This document shows positions 37,499 through 46,983 of a stretch of DNA of 64,000 bases, one piece after another. The position numbers were made by a program, and so were the translations under genes. Source of the stretch: Streptomyces sp. WM6378 (GTDB lineage: Bacteria; Actinomycetota; Actinomycetes; Streptomycetales; Streptomycetaceae); contig NZ_LGDD01000288.1 of the NCBI RefSeq assembly GCF_001279695.1, forward strand, positions 93,530-157,529, in the 5' to 3' direction. Numbering within the stretch: position 1 is the first letter of the stretch; each line of letters opens with the position of its first letter. The notes below the pieces were generated by a model. That model had not been told where the DNA came from and made no database searches. It saw only the letters and a list, made by a program, of their open reading frames with translations.

Positions 37499-38494
37499 CT
37501 AGGCCTTCTGGCGGGCCGTGTTGTAGAGCGAGGCCGTCAGCTTGGCGACTTCGTCCTGGCTCGGGCCGCCACCGAGGGCAGCCTTGGCCATGTCCACCTC
37601 GTCCACGACACCGTACGTGCTGTAGTCGGCCCAGACGCAGATGGGGATCAGGAACTCCTTGGGCCCCTTCGCTGCCGCCGCGTCACTGCCGGAGCTGGTG
37701 AGCTTCATGTTCTGGCACTTCATCAGCGCACCCGAGAACCCGGCCGGCTTGACCGCCTTGGCCTCGCCGACGAGCTCGGCCTTGACGCTCGGGTCCTTGC
37801 TGACGTTGTCCTTGGTGTTCTGGAACGACGCGTTGATCACCTTGGCGGGGTCGGTGATGTCGCCCCAGAAACCCTGGAAGGTGAGCGCCTTGCCGGCCAG
37901 CGGGTTCGCGCTGTCGCCAGACTGGTACTGCGCGCCGATCTGCTGCGGGTTCTTGACGCCGAGGGCCTCGGCCTTCGACTTCTGCTCGGCGGTCATCGGC
38001 GACGTCTTGTCGCCCGCAGCGGACTTCTTGAAGTCCTCGACCGTGGCGGGCGGGGCGATCTTGTAGCCCTTCGTGCTGGCCGACACGTCGCTGTTGCTCG
38101 CGCCGCCGCCCTTCGTCAGGAACCACACGCCGCCGCCGATGACCGCGACCGCCACGACGACCGCCGTGACGATGAGGCCGGTCTTCTTCTTCGGCGGGGC
38201 CGGGGGCGCGGGCTGCATCGGGGCGCCGTAAGGAGGCTGCTGGCCGTACGGGGGCTGCTGGGGCGGCTGGCCGTACTGCGGCTGCTGCTGCGGGTACCCG
38301 TAGGGCTGCTGCGGAGGCTGCTGCCCGTACGGTCCCGGCTGCTGCGGCGGCACGCCCTGCGGGGCCTGCTGCGGGTAGCCGTATCCGGGCTGCGGCTGGC
38401 CGGGCTGCCCGTACGGCTGCTGCGGAGGCTGCTGGCCGTACGGACCGGGCTGCTGGGGCTGGCCGCCGTACGGGCCCGGCTGGTTGTAGCTCAT
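37499..38494 (-). CDS. Proline/glutamine-rich single-pass membrane protein
   Basis: Protein of 331 residues of unknown function. The first ~100 residues are a low-complexity cytoplasmic tail of PYGQQPPQQ and related repeats, typical of actinobacterial proteins such as DUF4190 or DUF4352 carriers. KKKTG then leads into one membrane helix (about 107-128), and an extracellular domain of about 200 residues follows with two cysteines (MKCQNMK and PICVWAD) likely to be disulfide linked. It stands alone, divergent from valS. From memory, a similar gene lies at this spot in S. coelicolor. Confidence 0.88.
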   Translation of the reverse strand: MSYNQPGPYGGQPQQPGPYGQQPPQQPYGQPGQPQPGYGYPQQAPQGVPPQQPGPYGQQPPQQPYGYPQQQPQYGQPPQQPPYGQQPPYGAPMQPAPPAPPKKKTGLIVTAVVVAVAVIGGGVWFLTKGGGASNSDVSASTKGYKIAPPATVEDFKKSAAGDKTSPMTAEQKSKAEALGVKNPQQIGAQYQSGDSANPLAGKALTFQGFWGDITDPAKVINASFQNTKDNVSKDPSVKAELVGEAKAVKPAGFSGALMKCQNMKLTSSGSDAAAAKGPKEFLIPICVWADYSTYGVVDEVDMAKAALGGGPSQDEVAKLTASLYNTARQKA

Positions 38495-38631
38495 TGCTGG
38501 GTTCCCCCTAGGAATGCTTATCCGATCCGAACATCCTGGCCGACAGGCCGTTGAGGTGGTGCATCGGGGGGCTCACCGTTACCAAACATTCCCGTTTCAG
38601 TACGGGCCCGTGACACCTCTAAACTGACCCC

Positions 38632-41256
38632 GTGACCGAGAATCCTCAGCAGCAGAATCCAGCGCCCACCACCGAACTGCCGACCCAGTACGCGCCGGCC
38701 GAGGTAGAGGGGAAGCTGTACGAGCGCTGGGTAGAGCGCGGTTACTTCACCGCTGACGCCGGGTCCGACAAGGACCCGTACACCATCGTCATCCCGCCGC
38801 CGAACGTCACGGGCGCGCTGCACCTCGGGCACGCCTTCCAGGTCACGCTCATGGACGCCCTCACCCGCCGCAAGCGGATGCAGGGGTACGAGACGCTGTG
38901 GCTGCCCGGCATGGACCACGCGGGCATCGCCACCCAGAACAAGGTCGAGCAGCAGCTCGCCGAGGAGGGCAAGTCCCGGCAGGACCTCGGGCGGGAGGCG
39001 TTCACCGAGCGGGTCTGGCAGTGGAAGGGCGAGTACGGCGGCCGGATCCTGGGCCAGCTCAAGCGCCTGGGCGCCGGGCTCGACTGGTCGCGTGAGCGGT
39101 TCACCATGGACGAGGGGCTTTCCAAGGCCGTCCAGACCATCTTCAAGAACCTGTACGACGACGAGCTGATCTACCGGGCCGAGCGCATCATCAACTGGTG
39201 CCCGCGCTGTCTGACCGCCATCTCGGACATCGAGGTGGAGTACCAGGACGACCCGGGCGAGCTCGTCTCGCTCAAGTACGGCGAAGGGGACGACACCCTG
39301 GTCGTCGCCACCACCCGCGCCGAGACGATGCTGGGTGACACCGCGATCGCCGTCCACCCGGACGACGAGCGCTACCAGCACCTCATCGGCAGGCTCATCA
39401 AGCTGCCGCTGACCGACCGCTCCATTCCGGTCGTCGCGGACACCCACGTCGACCCCGAGTTCGGCACCGGCTGCGTCAAGGTGACCCCGGCGCACGACCC
39501 GAACGACTTCGCCATCGGGCAGCGGCACAACCTCGACTCCATCACCGTCATGGACGAGCGCGGCATCATCACGGTCCCGGGTCCCTTCCAGGGGCTCGAC
39601 CGCTACGAGGCCCGTTCGGCGATCGTCGGCGCGCTCAAGGAGCAGGGCCGCATCGTCGCCGAGAAGCGCCCGTACATGCACTCCGTCGGGCACTGCTCGC
39701 GCTGCAAGACGACCGTCGAGCCGCGCCTGTCGATGCAGTGGTGGGTCAAGGTCGGCCCGCTCGCGCAGGCCGCCGGTGACGCGGTCCGCGACGGCCGGGT
39801 CAAGATCCACCCCGAGGACATGTCGAAGCGGTACTTCGACTGGGTCGACAACATGCACGACTGGTGCATCTCGCGCCAGCTGTGGTGGGGCCACCGCATC
39901 CCGATCTGGTACGGCCCGGAGGGTCAGGTCGTGTGCGTCGGGCCCGACGAGGAGCCGCCCAGCGGTGAGGGCTGGCGCCAGGACCCCGACGTCCTGGACA
40001 CGTGGTTCTCGTCCGGTCTGTGGCCGTTCTCCACGCTGGGCTGGCCGGAGAAGACCCCGGACCTGGAGAAGTTCTACTCGACCGACGTCCTGCTCACCGG
40101 CCACGACATCATCTTCTTCTGGGTCGCCCGGATGATGATGTTCGGCCTGTACGCGATGGACGGCGAAGTCCCGTTCAAGACGGTCGCGTTGACCGGTCTG
40201 GTCCGCGACGAGTTCGGCAAGAAGATGTCGAAGTCCAACCCGAACGCGGTCGACCCGATCGACTGGATGGACGCGTACGGCTCGGACGCCGTCCGGTTCA
40301 CCCTCGCCAAGGGCGCCAACCCCGGCGCGGACGTGCCGATCGGCGAGGACTGGGTCCAGGCGTCCCGCAACTTCGCCAACAAGATCTGGAACGCGACCCG
40401 GTTCGCGCTCATGAACGGCGCCACGGTCGAGGGTGAACTCCCGCCCGTGGAGCAGCTGTCGGCGACCGACCGCTGGATCCTGTCGCGCCTGAACAAGACC
40501 GTGGCCGAGGTCGACGCGTACTACGAGGACTACCAGTTCGCGAAGCTCAGCGAGTCGCTCTACCACTTCGCGTGGGACGAGGTCTTCGACTGGTATGTCG
40601 AGCTGTCGAAGACGACGTTCTTCGCGGGCGGCGAGCAGGCCAAGGTCTCCGGCCGGGTCCTCGGTGAGGTCCTCGACGTGATGCTGCGGGTCCTGCACCC
40701 CATCGTCCCGTTCGTCACCGACACCCTGTGGACGACGCTGACCGGTGGCGAGTCCCTCGTCGTCGCCGACTGGCCCAAGGACAGCGGCTTCCGCGACGAG
40801 GCCGCCGAGCGCGAGATCGAGCTCGTCCAGCAGGTCGTCACCGAGGTCCGCCGGTTCCGTTCCGACCAGGGTCTCCAGCCCGGCCAGAAGGTTCCGGCCG
40901 AGCTCACCCTGACCGGCACCGCGCTGGCTCCGCACGAGGCGGCCATCCGTCAGCTGCTCCGTCTCCAGCCGGCCGGCGAGGGCTTCCACGCCACCGCCTC
41001 GCTGCCGGTCGCGGGCGCCACGGTCGCCCTCGACCTGTCGGGCACCATCGACGTCGAGGCCGAGCGCAAGCGCCTGACCAAGGACCTCGCGGCGGCCGAG
41101 AAGGAGAAGGCGGACGCGAACAAGAAGCTCGGCAACGAGGCCTTCCTCGCGAAGGCCCCGGACAACGTGGTCGACAAGATCCGTGGGCGGCTCGCCAAGG
41201 CCGAGGCCGACATCGAGCGCATCACCAACCAGATCGCCGCCCTGCCCAAGGGCTGA
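38632..41256 (+). CDS. valS: Valine--tRNA ligase
   Basis: Class I aminoacyl-tRNA synthetase charging tRNA-Val, 874 residues. The HIGH-type motif HLGH is at residues 64-67 ([14 protein letters not shown]), KMSKS is at 531-535, the CP1 editing domain lies between, and a C-terminal coiled-coil region ([19 protein letters not shown]) ends the protein. GTG start ([12 protein letters not shown]). No T-box leader was seen in the 137 bp upstream. Monocistronic, closed by a 17 bp terminator stem. Confidence 0.97.
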   Translation: MTENPQQQNPAPTTELPTQYAPAEVEGKLYERWVERGYFTADAGSDKDPYTIVIPPPNVTGALHLGHAFQVTLMDALTRRKRMQGYETLWLPGMDHAGIATQNKVEQQLAEEGKSRQDLGREAFTERVWQWKGEYGGRILGQLKRLGAGLDWSRERFTMDEGLSKAVQTIFKNLYDDELIYRAERIINWCPRCLTAISDIEVEYQDDPGELVSLKYGEGDDTLVVATTRAETMLGDTAIAVHPDDERYQHLIGRLIKLPLTDRSIPVVADTHVDPEFGTGCVKVTPAHDPNDFAIGQRHNLDSITVMDERGIITVPGPFQGLDRYEARSAIVGALKEQGRIVAEKRPYMHSVGHCSRCKTTVEPRLSMQWWVKVGPLAQAAGDAVRDGRVKIHPEDMSKRYFDWVDNMHDWCISRQLWWGHRIPIWYGPEGQVVCVGPDEEPPSGEGWRQDPDVLDTWFSSGLWPFSTLGWPEKTPDLEKFYSTDVLLTGHDIIFFWVARMMMFGLYAMDGEVPFKTVALTGLVRDEFGKKMSKSNPNAVDPIDWMDAYGSDAVRFTLAKGANPGADVPIGEDWVQASRNFANKIWNATRFALMNGATVEGELPPVEQLSATDRWILSRLNKTVAEVDAYYEDYQFAKLSESLYHFAWDEVFDWYVELSKTTFFAGGEQAKVSGRVLGEVLDVMLRVLHPIVPFVTDTLWTTLTGGESLVVADWPKDSGFRDEAAEREIELVQQVVTEVRRFRSDQGLQPGQKVPAELTLTGTALAPHEAAIRQLLRLQPAGEGFHATASLPVAGATVALDLSGTIDVEAERKRLTKDLAAAEKEKADANKKLGNEAFLAKAPDNVVDKIRGRLAKAEADIERITNQIAALPKG

Positions 41257-41278
41257 TCCGGACGGACATACGGATGGC

Positions 41279-41315
41279 AGGAAGGCCCCCGGGATTCGAT
41301 CCCGGGGGCCTTCCT
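41279..41315. terminator. valS terminator
   Basis: Perfect seventeen-base stem (41279-41295 with 41299-41315) with a TCG loop, 22 bp past the valS stop and convergent with the VKOR gene. Confidence 0.9.
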
Positions 41316-41356
41316 CATGCGTCTTATGCGCCTCATGCGTACGGAAGACCAGGCGG

Positions 41357-41923
41357 TCAGAACAGCCGGTCGCCGAACTCCGCCCACACCAGCGCCGCCA
41401 CCACCGCGTACATCGCGAGCGGCACCAGCCAGTGCGGGGTCACCCGGCGGACGAAGGAGCGGGGGCCGGCCACATGCCGGGTCACGTACCAGAACAGCGG
41501 GATCATCACCGCCCACACCAGCAGGCACCACGGGCAAAGCGCCCCGATGACGTACAGGCACTGGCTGATCAGCCACACCGTGAAGGCGAAGCCCGCCGCG
41601 ACGCCGGCCCAGATGCCGAGCCACAGCCACCGGGGGAACTCCGCGCCCCCGAGCAGGGCCAGGCCAAGCGCCGCGAGGGCCGCGAACGCGCCGACGCCGA
41701 GCAGCATGTTGGGGAAGCCGAGCAGGTTGCCCTGCCAGGTGTCCATCACGTCGCCGCAGCTCAGGACCGCGTTGATGTTGCAGCCGGGGGAGAAGGCCGG
41801 GTTCTCCAGGGTGTGGATGCGGTCGGCGGTCAGGACGGCCGATGCGAGGGTGCCGAGCAGCCCGCCGATCAGCAGGAGCAGGGCGGTGCCGCGCGCCGGA
41901 CGGCGGGAGGAGAGGGCAGGCAT
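41357..41923 (-). CDS. Vitamin K epoxide reductase (VKOR) family membrane protein
   Basis: Integral membrane protein of 188 residues with about five helices. The VKOR active site is recognisable: a loop cysteine pair CNINAVLSC and the CxxC motif LCPWC in a later helix. Bacterial VKOR re-oxidises a DsbA-like partner with menaquinone to make disulfides in exported proteins. No exported DsbA gene is adjacent; the DsbA-like protein of this window is cytosolic and monothiol. Start ATG 41923 (MPALSSRRPARG). From memory, this gene is not at this site in S. coelicolor. Confidence 0.88.
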   Translation of the reverse strand: MPALSSRRPARGTALLLLIGGLLGTLASAVLTADRIHTLENPAFSPGCNINAVLSCGDVMDTWQGNLLGFPNMLLGVGAFAALAALGLALLGGAEFPRWLWLGIWAGVAAGFAFTVWLISQCLYVIGALCPWCLLVWAVMIPLFWYVTRHVAGPRSFVRRVTPHWLVPLAMYAVVAALVWAEFGDRLF

Positions 41924-42042
41924 GGGAACAACGCTAGGGATCCACATGGCCACCGGGGCAGGGCCGAACGGCCAGCAGCCGCGTGCGACATATCACTAAA
42001 TTTGGGCCGTTCGGCTTAGGTGTTCAGGTCCAAAGACCTTGG

Positions 42043-43215
42043 ATGATGGAGGGCATGCACACGCCGCCCTCCCGCTCCGCGCCCCAGCGCGCGCTGGCGG
42101 CGGCGCGTGCCGCGAGCGCGCGCTGGGTGGGCGAGGAGCGCGCTCTGGACGTGCTGATCGCGCTGAGCTGCTTCGGCCTGATGATCCTGGACGTGCCGGG
42201 CCTGGCCAAGGCCGACAACTCCCTCAACAGCTACACCGCGCCGCCCGTCCTCGCCCTCGGCGCGGCCACCCTGCTCTTCCGCCGCCGCTGGCCGTGGCTG
42301 CCGTATCTGGTCTCGCTGCTCTATCTGGGCTGGCTGCACCAGCTGAACCTGGTGCAGTTCGCGCTGTACTCGCTCGGCCGCTTCCGGGGCCGGCGCGCGG
42401 GCATCCTCGCCACGTGCGGGTACATCGCGGTGGCGTACGCGCTGTTCAACCTGCCGGGCTGGCCCGACACCCGGGGCGAGACGCTGAGTTCGTTCCTGGC
42501 GATCGTGGTGCCGGTGGGGGTGCTCGCCTCGGGCGTCGGCATCTCGGCCTACCGCCACGACCTCGTACGCGAGCTGGAGACCCAGCGGGCCGAGCACGCG
42601 GCCGTGCAGGCCGTGCAGGTCGAGCGGGTCTCGGTGGCGCGGGACGTGCACGACATGGTGGGCCGGGAGCTGACGATGCTCGCGGTGCGCTCCGAGGTGC
42701 TCGCGATGCGGGCCAGGAACGAGCCGCACCACAAGGACTTCGAGGAGCTCGCCGACACCGCGCGCCGGGCCCACCTCATGCTGAACGAGATCATCGTGCG
42801 GCGCGCCGACGAGCGTACGGCCACGCCCGGGATCGACGGCCTGCACGCGCTCGCCGAGGAGAGCCGCGGAGCGGGCACCCCGGTCGGCCTGGACATCGAG
42901 CCGGCCGCCCACCGGGTGTCCCCGCTGCGTCAGGCGGCGGTCTACCGGGTGGTCCAGGAGTGCCTGACCAACTCGGTCAAGCACGCCCAGGGCGAGCCGG
43001 TCGCGGTGACGATCCGGCTCGCCGAGGGGGACCTGGTCGTGACGGTGCAGAACCCGCTGCCCCGCTCGGTGCCGGTGAAGGCCCCGGTCTCCACGGGGAC
43101 CGGGACCTTCTCGATGCGGGAGCGGGTGGAGAGCATGGGCGGCTCGCTCGCCACGACCCGTACGGACACCACGTACGAGGTGCGGGCGACGCTTCCGGCC
43201 GGGGCGGTCGGCTGA
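42043..43215 (+). CDS. Orphan two-component sensor histidine kinase (HisKA_3 type)
   Basis: Sensor kinase of about 390 residues. The N-terminal half has about five hydrophobic helices (residues ~35-175) with no clear extracellular sensor. A coiled segment leads to the phosphoacceptor histidine H203 in VARDVHDMVG, followed by a HATPase domain with QECLTNSVKHA (N box) and GTGTFSMRERV (G box). This is the NarL/LuxR-partner class. No response regulator lies in either direction, which is unusual. Start ATG 42043; ATG 42055 is also possible but its GGAGGG is too close. Convergent with the MreB-like gene, 30 bp away. Confidence 0.88.
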   Translation: MMEGMHTPPSRSAPQRALAAARAASARWVGEERALDVLIALSCFGLMILDVPGLAKADNSLNSYTAPPVLALGAATLLFRRRWPWLPYLVSLLYLGWLHQLNLVQFALYSLGRFRGRRAGILATCGYIAVAYALFNLPGWPDTRGETLSSFLAIVVPVGVLASGVGISAYRHDLVRELETQRAEHAAVQAVQVERVSVARDVHDMVGRELTMLAVRSEVLAMRARNEPHHKDFEELADTARRAHLMLNEIIVRRADERTATPGIDGLHALAEESRGAGTPVGLDIEPAAHRVSPLRQAAVYRVVQECLTNSVKHAQGEPVAVTIRLAEGDLVVTVQNPLPRSVPVKAPVSTGTGTFSMRERVESMGGSLATTRTDTTYEVRATLPAGAVG

Positions 43216-43225
43216 TCGGGCGGCC

Positions 43226-43246
43226 GGCCCGCCCTGGGGGCGGGCC
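43226..43246. terminator. Hairpin between histidine kinase and MreB-like gene
   Basis: Perfect nine-base stem (43226-43234 with 43238-43246) with a TGG loop, in the 30 bp gap between the convergent genes. Confidence 0.6.
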
Positions 43247-44262
43247 TACGCGCTGGCCAGCAGTTTCTGCAGCTGGTCGAAGTCCTCCACGCACTTGCCC
43301 GAGCCGAGCGCCACACAGTCCAGCGGGTTGTCCGCCACGAACACCGGGATGCCGGTGGCCGATGCGAGGCGCAGGTCCAGGCCCGGCAGCAGCGCGCCGC
43401 CGCCGGTCAGCACGATGCCGTGCTCCATCACGTCGCCGGACAGCTCCGGCGGGCACTCCTCCAGGGTCACCCGCACCGCCGCGATGATCGACTCGACCGG
43501 CTCGTCGAGCGCGGCGCGCACCTCGCGCGCGGTGAGCTGGAGCGTCTTGGGCAGGCCGCCCACCTTCTCGCGGCCCCGGACGGTGAAGGTCCGCTCCTCC
43601 AGTTCGTCGTCACCCGGCACCGGCCAGGCCGACCCGATCGCGCACTTGACGTCCTCGGCGGTGCGCTCGCCTATGAGCAGTGCGTGCTCCTTGCGTACGT
43701 AGTCGGTGATCGCGGTGTCCAGGCGGTCGCCACCCACCCGCAGGGACTGCGCGGTCACGATGCCACCAAGGGAGATCACGGCGACCTCCGTGGTGCCGCC
43801 GCCGATGTCCACCACCATCGAGCCGCGCGGCTCGGCCACCGGGAGCCCGGCCCCGATCGCCGCCGCCATCGGCTCCTCGATGAGGTGCACGGCCTTCGCG
43901 CCGGACCGCTGCGCGGCGTGCACGATCGCGCGCCGCTCCACCGGGGTCACCCCGCTCGGCACGCACACCACCATGCGGGTGCGCGGGCGGCGCCCGGGCA
44001 CCGCCTTCTTCACGAAGTGGCGGATCATTTCCTCCGCCGCCTCGTAGTCGCTGATCACGCCGTCCCGCAGCGGCCGGATCGCGGTGATCGAACCGGGCGT
44101 GCGGCCGATGGTCTCCTTGGCCTCCGTGCCGACGGCCAGTGCCGTGCGGCCGCCCTCCTTCATCGCCACCACGGACGGCTCGTTGAGCACGATGCCCTGC
44201 CCCCTGGCGTACAGCAGAGTGTTGGCGGTCCCGAGGTCGATCCCTATGTCCATGATCGCCAA
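43246..44262 (-). CDS. MreB-like actin homologue (second copy, Mbl type)
   Basis: Bacterial actin-like protein of 338 residues. Actin-fold phosphate loops are present: [30 protein letters not shown] and the adenosine motif [13 protein letters not shown]. It is similar throughout to MreB at 46984-48003 but diverges strongly in places (for example GSAWPVPGDDELEERTF where MreB has [14 protein letters not shown]). It lies outside the mre operon and on the opposite strand, near folC. Streptomyces Mbl proteins take part in spore-wall thickening; that role is inferred here. ATG 44262 or the next Met two codons later could start it. Confidence 0.92.
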   Translation of the reverse strand: MAIMDIGIDLGTANTLLYARGQGIVLNEPSVVAMKEGGRTALAVGTEAKETIGRTPGSITAIRPLRDGVISDYEAAEEMIRHFVKKAVPGRRPRTRMVVCVPSGVTPVERRAIVHAAQRSGAKAVHLIEEPMAAAIGAGLPVAEPRGSMVVDIGGGTTEVAVISLGGIVTAQSLRVGGDRLDTAITDYVRKEHALLIGERTAEDVKCAIGSAWPVPGDDELEERTFTVRGREKVGGLPKTLQLTAREVRAALDEPVESIIAAVRVTLEECPPELSGDVMEHGIVLTGGGALLPGLDLRLASATGIPVFVADNPLDCVALGSGKCVEDFDQLQKLLASA

Positions 44263-44354
44263 GTTTGCCCGGGGAGTCTGTGGGACCCGGGGGCCGAACG
44301 TCCCGAAAGGGGCGGGTCCAAGGTCCTGTCGGTGCCCCTCCGTAGACTGGTCCC

Positions 44355-45860
44355 GTGACCGAGCAGCCCGACCGCAGTGAAGCCGATGACTTCGACGGAA
44401 TCGTCGAAGCCGAAACCCATCGAGACCCCGACCTGGCGGTGATCGAGGCCGGCAGCCGCACCCTGCGCACCCACGGCGGCGTGCCCCAGGGCGACGCGGC
44501 CCCCGGCCGCCCCGCCGACCCCGAGGTGGACGCGGCGCTGCGCGCGGTCGAGACCGAGCTCGCGGGCCGCTGGGGCGAGACCAAGCTGGAGCCGTCCGTA
44601 CGCCGCATCGCCGCCCTGATGGACGTCCTCGGCGAGCCGCAGCGCGCCTACCCGACGATCCACATCACCGGCACCAACGGCAAGACCTCCACCGCCCGCA
44701 TGATCGAGGCCCTGCTCGGCGCCTTCGAGCTGCGCACCGGCCGCTACACCTCGCCGCACGTTCAGTCGATCACCGAGCGGATCAGCCTGGACGGCCTGCC
44801 GATCCCCGCCGAGCGCTTCATCGAGACGTACGAGGACATCAAGCCGTACGTCGAGATGGTGGACGCCAAGGAGGAGTTCCGGCTCTCCTTCTTCGAGGTC
44901 CTCACCGGCATGGCGTACGCGGCCTTCGCGGACGCCCCGGTGGACGTGGCGGTCGTCGAGGTCGGCATGGGCGGCTCCTGGGACGCGACGAACGTCATCG
45001 ACGCCGGCGTCGCCGTCGTCACTCCCATCGACCTCGACCACACCGACCGGCTCGGCAACACGCCCGCCGAGATCGCCGTCGAGAAGTCCGGGATCATCAA
45101 GCAGGGCGCGACCGTGATCCTGGCCCAGCAGCCGGTCGACGCGGCGCAGGTCATGCTGAAGAAGGCCGTCGAGACGGATGCCACCGTGGCCCGTGAGGGC
45201 ATGGAGTTCGGCATCGTCGGCCGCGAAGTCGCCGTCGGCGGCCAGCTCCTGACGCTGCGGGGCCTGGGCGGCGAGTACGAGGAGGTCTTCCTCCCGCTGT
45301 ACGGAGCCCACCAGGCGCACAACGCGGCGGTGGCGCTCGCCGCGGTCGAGGCGTTCTTCGGCGTCGGCTCGCAGCAGGCGGGCCCGCTCGACATCGACAC
45401 CGTCCGCAAGGCGTTCGCCTCCGTCGTCTCGCCGGGCCGCCTGGAGGTCGTGCGCCGCTCGCCGACCGTCGTCCTGGACGCCGCGCACAACCCGGCCGGC
45501 GCCCGCGCCACCGCGGACGGCCTGACCGAGGCGTTCGGCTTCTCGCGCCTGATCGGAGTGGTCGCGGCCAGCGCCGACAAGGACGTGAAGGGCCTGCTCG
45601 AAGCGTTCGAGCCGGTCTTCGCCGAGGTCGTCGTCACCGCCAACACCTCCAGTCGCTCCATGGACGTGGACGAGCTGGCGGCGCTCGCCGTCGAGGTGTT
45701 CGGCGACGAGCGGGTTGTGGTCGAGCCGCGCCTGGACGACGCCATCGAGGCCGCCATCACCCTGGCCGAGGAGGAGGACGAGTACGCGGGCGCGGGCGTC
45801 CTCGTCACCGGCTCCGTGTTCACGGTCGGCGATGCCCGGCTGCTGCTGAAGAGGGGCTGA
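44355..45860 (+). CDS. folC: Bifunctional folylpolyglutamate synthase/dihydrofolate synthase
   Basis: Mur-ligase family enzyme adding glutamate to dihydropteroate or folates, 501 residues. An N-terminal extension of about 70 acidic residues precedes the usual core. The P-loop THITGTNGKTS region, the GRYTSPHVQSITERI loop, the SFFEVLTGMAY helix and VLDAAHNPAGA (C-terminal ligase domain) are all recognisable. GTG start at 44355. It begins a same-strand run with DUF4233 (4 bp gap) and ndk. Confidence 0.95.
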   Translation: MTEQPDRSEADDFDGIVEAETHRDPDLAVIEAGSRTLRTHGGVPQGDAAPGRPADPEVDAALRAVETELAGRWGETKLEPSVRRIAALMDVLGEPQRAYPTIHITGTNGKTSTARMIEALLGAFELRTGRYTSPHVQSITERISLDGLPIPAERFIETYEDIKPYVEMVDAKEEFRLSFFEVLTGMAYAAFADAPVDVAVVEVGMGGSWDATNVIDAGVAVVTPIDLDHTDRLGNTPAEIAVEKSGIIKQGATVILAQQPVDAAQVMLKKAVETDATVAREGMEFGIVGREVAVGGQLLTLRGLGGEYEEVFLPLYGAHQAHNAAVALAAVEAFFGVGSQQAGPLDIDTVRKAFASVVSPGRLEVVRRSPTVVLDAAHNPAGARATADGLTEAFGFSRLIGVVAASADKDVKGLLEAFEPVFAEVVVTANTSSRSMDVDELAALAVEVFGDERVVVEPRLDDAIEAAITLAEEEDEYAGAGVLVTGSVFTVGDARLLLKRG

Positions 45861-45864
45861 GCCG

Positions 45865-46215
45865 ATGCGTACGCTCTGCGCGTCCACCCTGATCGGTGAA
45901 TTCTTCGTCATCGCCTTCGCGGGCCTGGTCGCCATGAAGGACCCGGACCTCGCCACCACCACGGTCTGGACGGTGTGCGGCATCGGCATGCTGCTCTCGG
46001 TGCTGCTGTGCGGGATGCTGGGCCGGCGCGGCGGGGTCGAGCTCGGCTGGGCGCTCCAGATCGCGCTGATCGCGAGCGGTTTCGCCGTCCCGCTGATGTT
46101 CTTCATGGGCGCCCTCTTCGCGGCCCTGTGGTGGGCCTCGGTCCACTACGGCCGCAAGATCGACGAGGCGAAGGCCAGATTCGCCGCCCAGGCGGAGGCC
46201 CAGCCGCAGGCGTAA
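45865..46215 (+). CDS. DUF4233 domain membrane protein
   Basis: Small membrane protein of 116 residues with three to four helices (starting MRTLCASTLIGEFFVIAF) and a charged C-terminal tail. The DUF4233 family is confined to actinobacteria and nearly always follows folC, as here with a four-base gap, which suggests co-transcription. No biochemical role is known to me. Confidence 0.9.
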   Translation: MRTLCASTLIGEFFVIAFAGLVAMKDPDLATTTVWTVCGIGMLLSVLLCGMLGRRGGVELGWALQIALIASGFAVPLMFFMGALFAALWWASVHYGRKIDEAKARFAAQAEAQPQA

Positions 46216-46302
46216 GGGGCGGTGAAGGGACCGGGTGACAGCAGCTCAGCTACACCCGGTAATCTCGGCGGACCGCACACGTTTGCCAAGGAGCCGCACA
46301 CC

Positions 46303-46716
46303 ATGACGCAGCGCACCCTCGTCCTCCTCAAGCCGGACGCCGTCCGCCGCTCGCTGGTCGGCGAGATCATCGGCCGCATCGAGCGCAAGGCCGGCTGGCA
46401 GATCACCGCGCTGGAGCTGCGCACCCTGGATCAGGACACCCTTGAGCAGCACTACGGCGAGCACAAGGGCAAGCCTTTCTACGAGCCGCTCGTGGAGTTC
46501 ATGTCCTCGGGTCCGGTCGTCGCCCTGGTGGTCGAGGGTGAGCGCGTCATCGAGGGCGTGCGCCAGTTGGCGGGTCCCACCGACCCGATCGCGGCGGCGC
46601 CCGGCTCGATCCGTGGCGACTTCGGGACCATCGTCCGGGAGAACCTCATCCACGCCGCGGACTCCGAGGAGTCCGCGGAGCGAGAACTGAAGATCTTCTT
46701 CCCGGGCCGCGGCTGA
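46303..46716 (+). CDS. ndk: Nucleoside diphosphate kinase
   Basis: Cytosolic enzyme of 137 residues transferring gamma-phosphate between nucleoside triphosphates and diphosphates. The phosphohistidine is H117 in ENLIHAADSEE; LKPDAVRR near the N-terminus and the GDFGTI strand are typical. ATG 46303 is preceded by AAGGAG nine bases upstream. An open frame begins further upstream (near 46222), but the text before the chosen Met is not family-like. Third gene after folC and DUF4233, closed by a terminator. Confidence 0.96.
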   Translation: MTQRTLVLLKPDAVRRSLVGEIIGRIERKAGWQITALELRTLDQDTLEQHYGEHKGKPFYEPLVEFMSSGPVVALVVEGERVIEGVRQLAGPTDPIAAAPGSIRGDFGTIVRENLIHAADSEESAERELKIFFPGRG

Positions 46717-46758
46717 CCATTTCCTGACGCAATGTCAGCCATATAGCGCTCATGACCT

Positions 46759-46787
46759 GGGGCGACCGAAGGAATTTCGGTCGCCCC
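46759..46787 (+). terminator. ndk terminator
   Basis: Perfect twelve-base stem (46759-46770 with 46776-46787) with a five-base loop, 43 bp past the ndk stop. It isolates ndk from the mre operon; the 196 bp that follow to mreB are probably promoter and leader. Confidence 0.85.
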
Positions 46788-46983
46788 CTGGCATATGCGG
46801 GCCCACTTCGGGAACGCATCGCCCCGACAAGACGTCACCAATACTGAGGTGGACCAACGCGCCGTGTCCGTGCAGGCCGGACTACGATGGGGCCTCGCGC
46901 TCAACGCACCCACCTCGCCGACCTGAGAAGCCGTCAACGCTCGATTAGGGAAGGCCGGACGCATCCTCATGGGGAGCAACAAA

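Noticed and set aside
38200..38480. Regular short repeats in the proline-rich gene as a CRISPR-like array
   Set aside because: They encode PYGQQPPQQ repeats in a proper frame with a membrane anchor behind them.
38495..38631. T-box or other riboswitch before valS
   Set aside because: The leader is only about 137 bp and I saw no T-box core sequence or extended pairing.
41924..44262. Horizontal transfer of the kinase/MreB-like insertion shown by base composition
   Set aside because: Third-position GC and codon use look like the neighbours by eye, so composition gives no support; only synteny suggests insertion.
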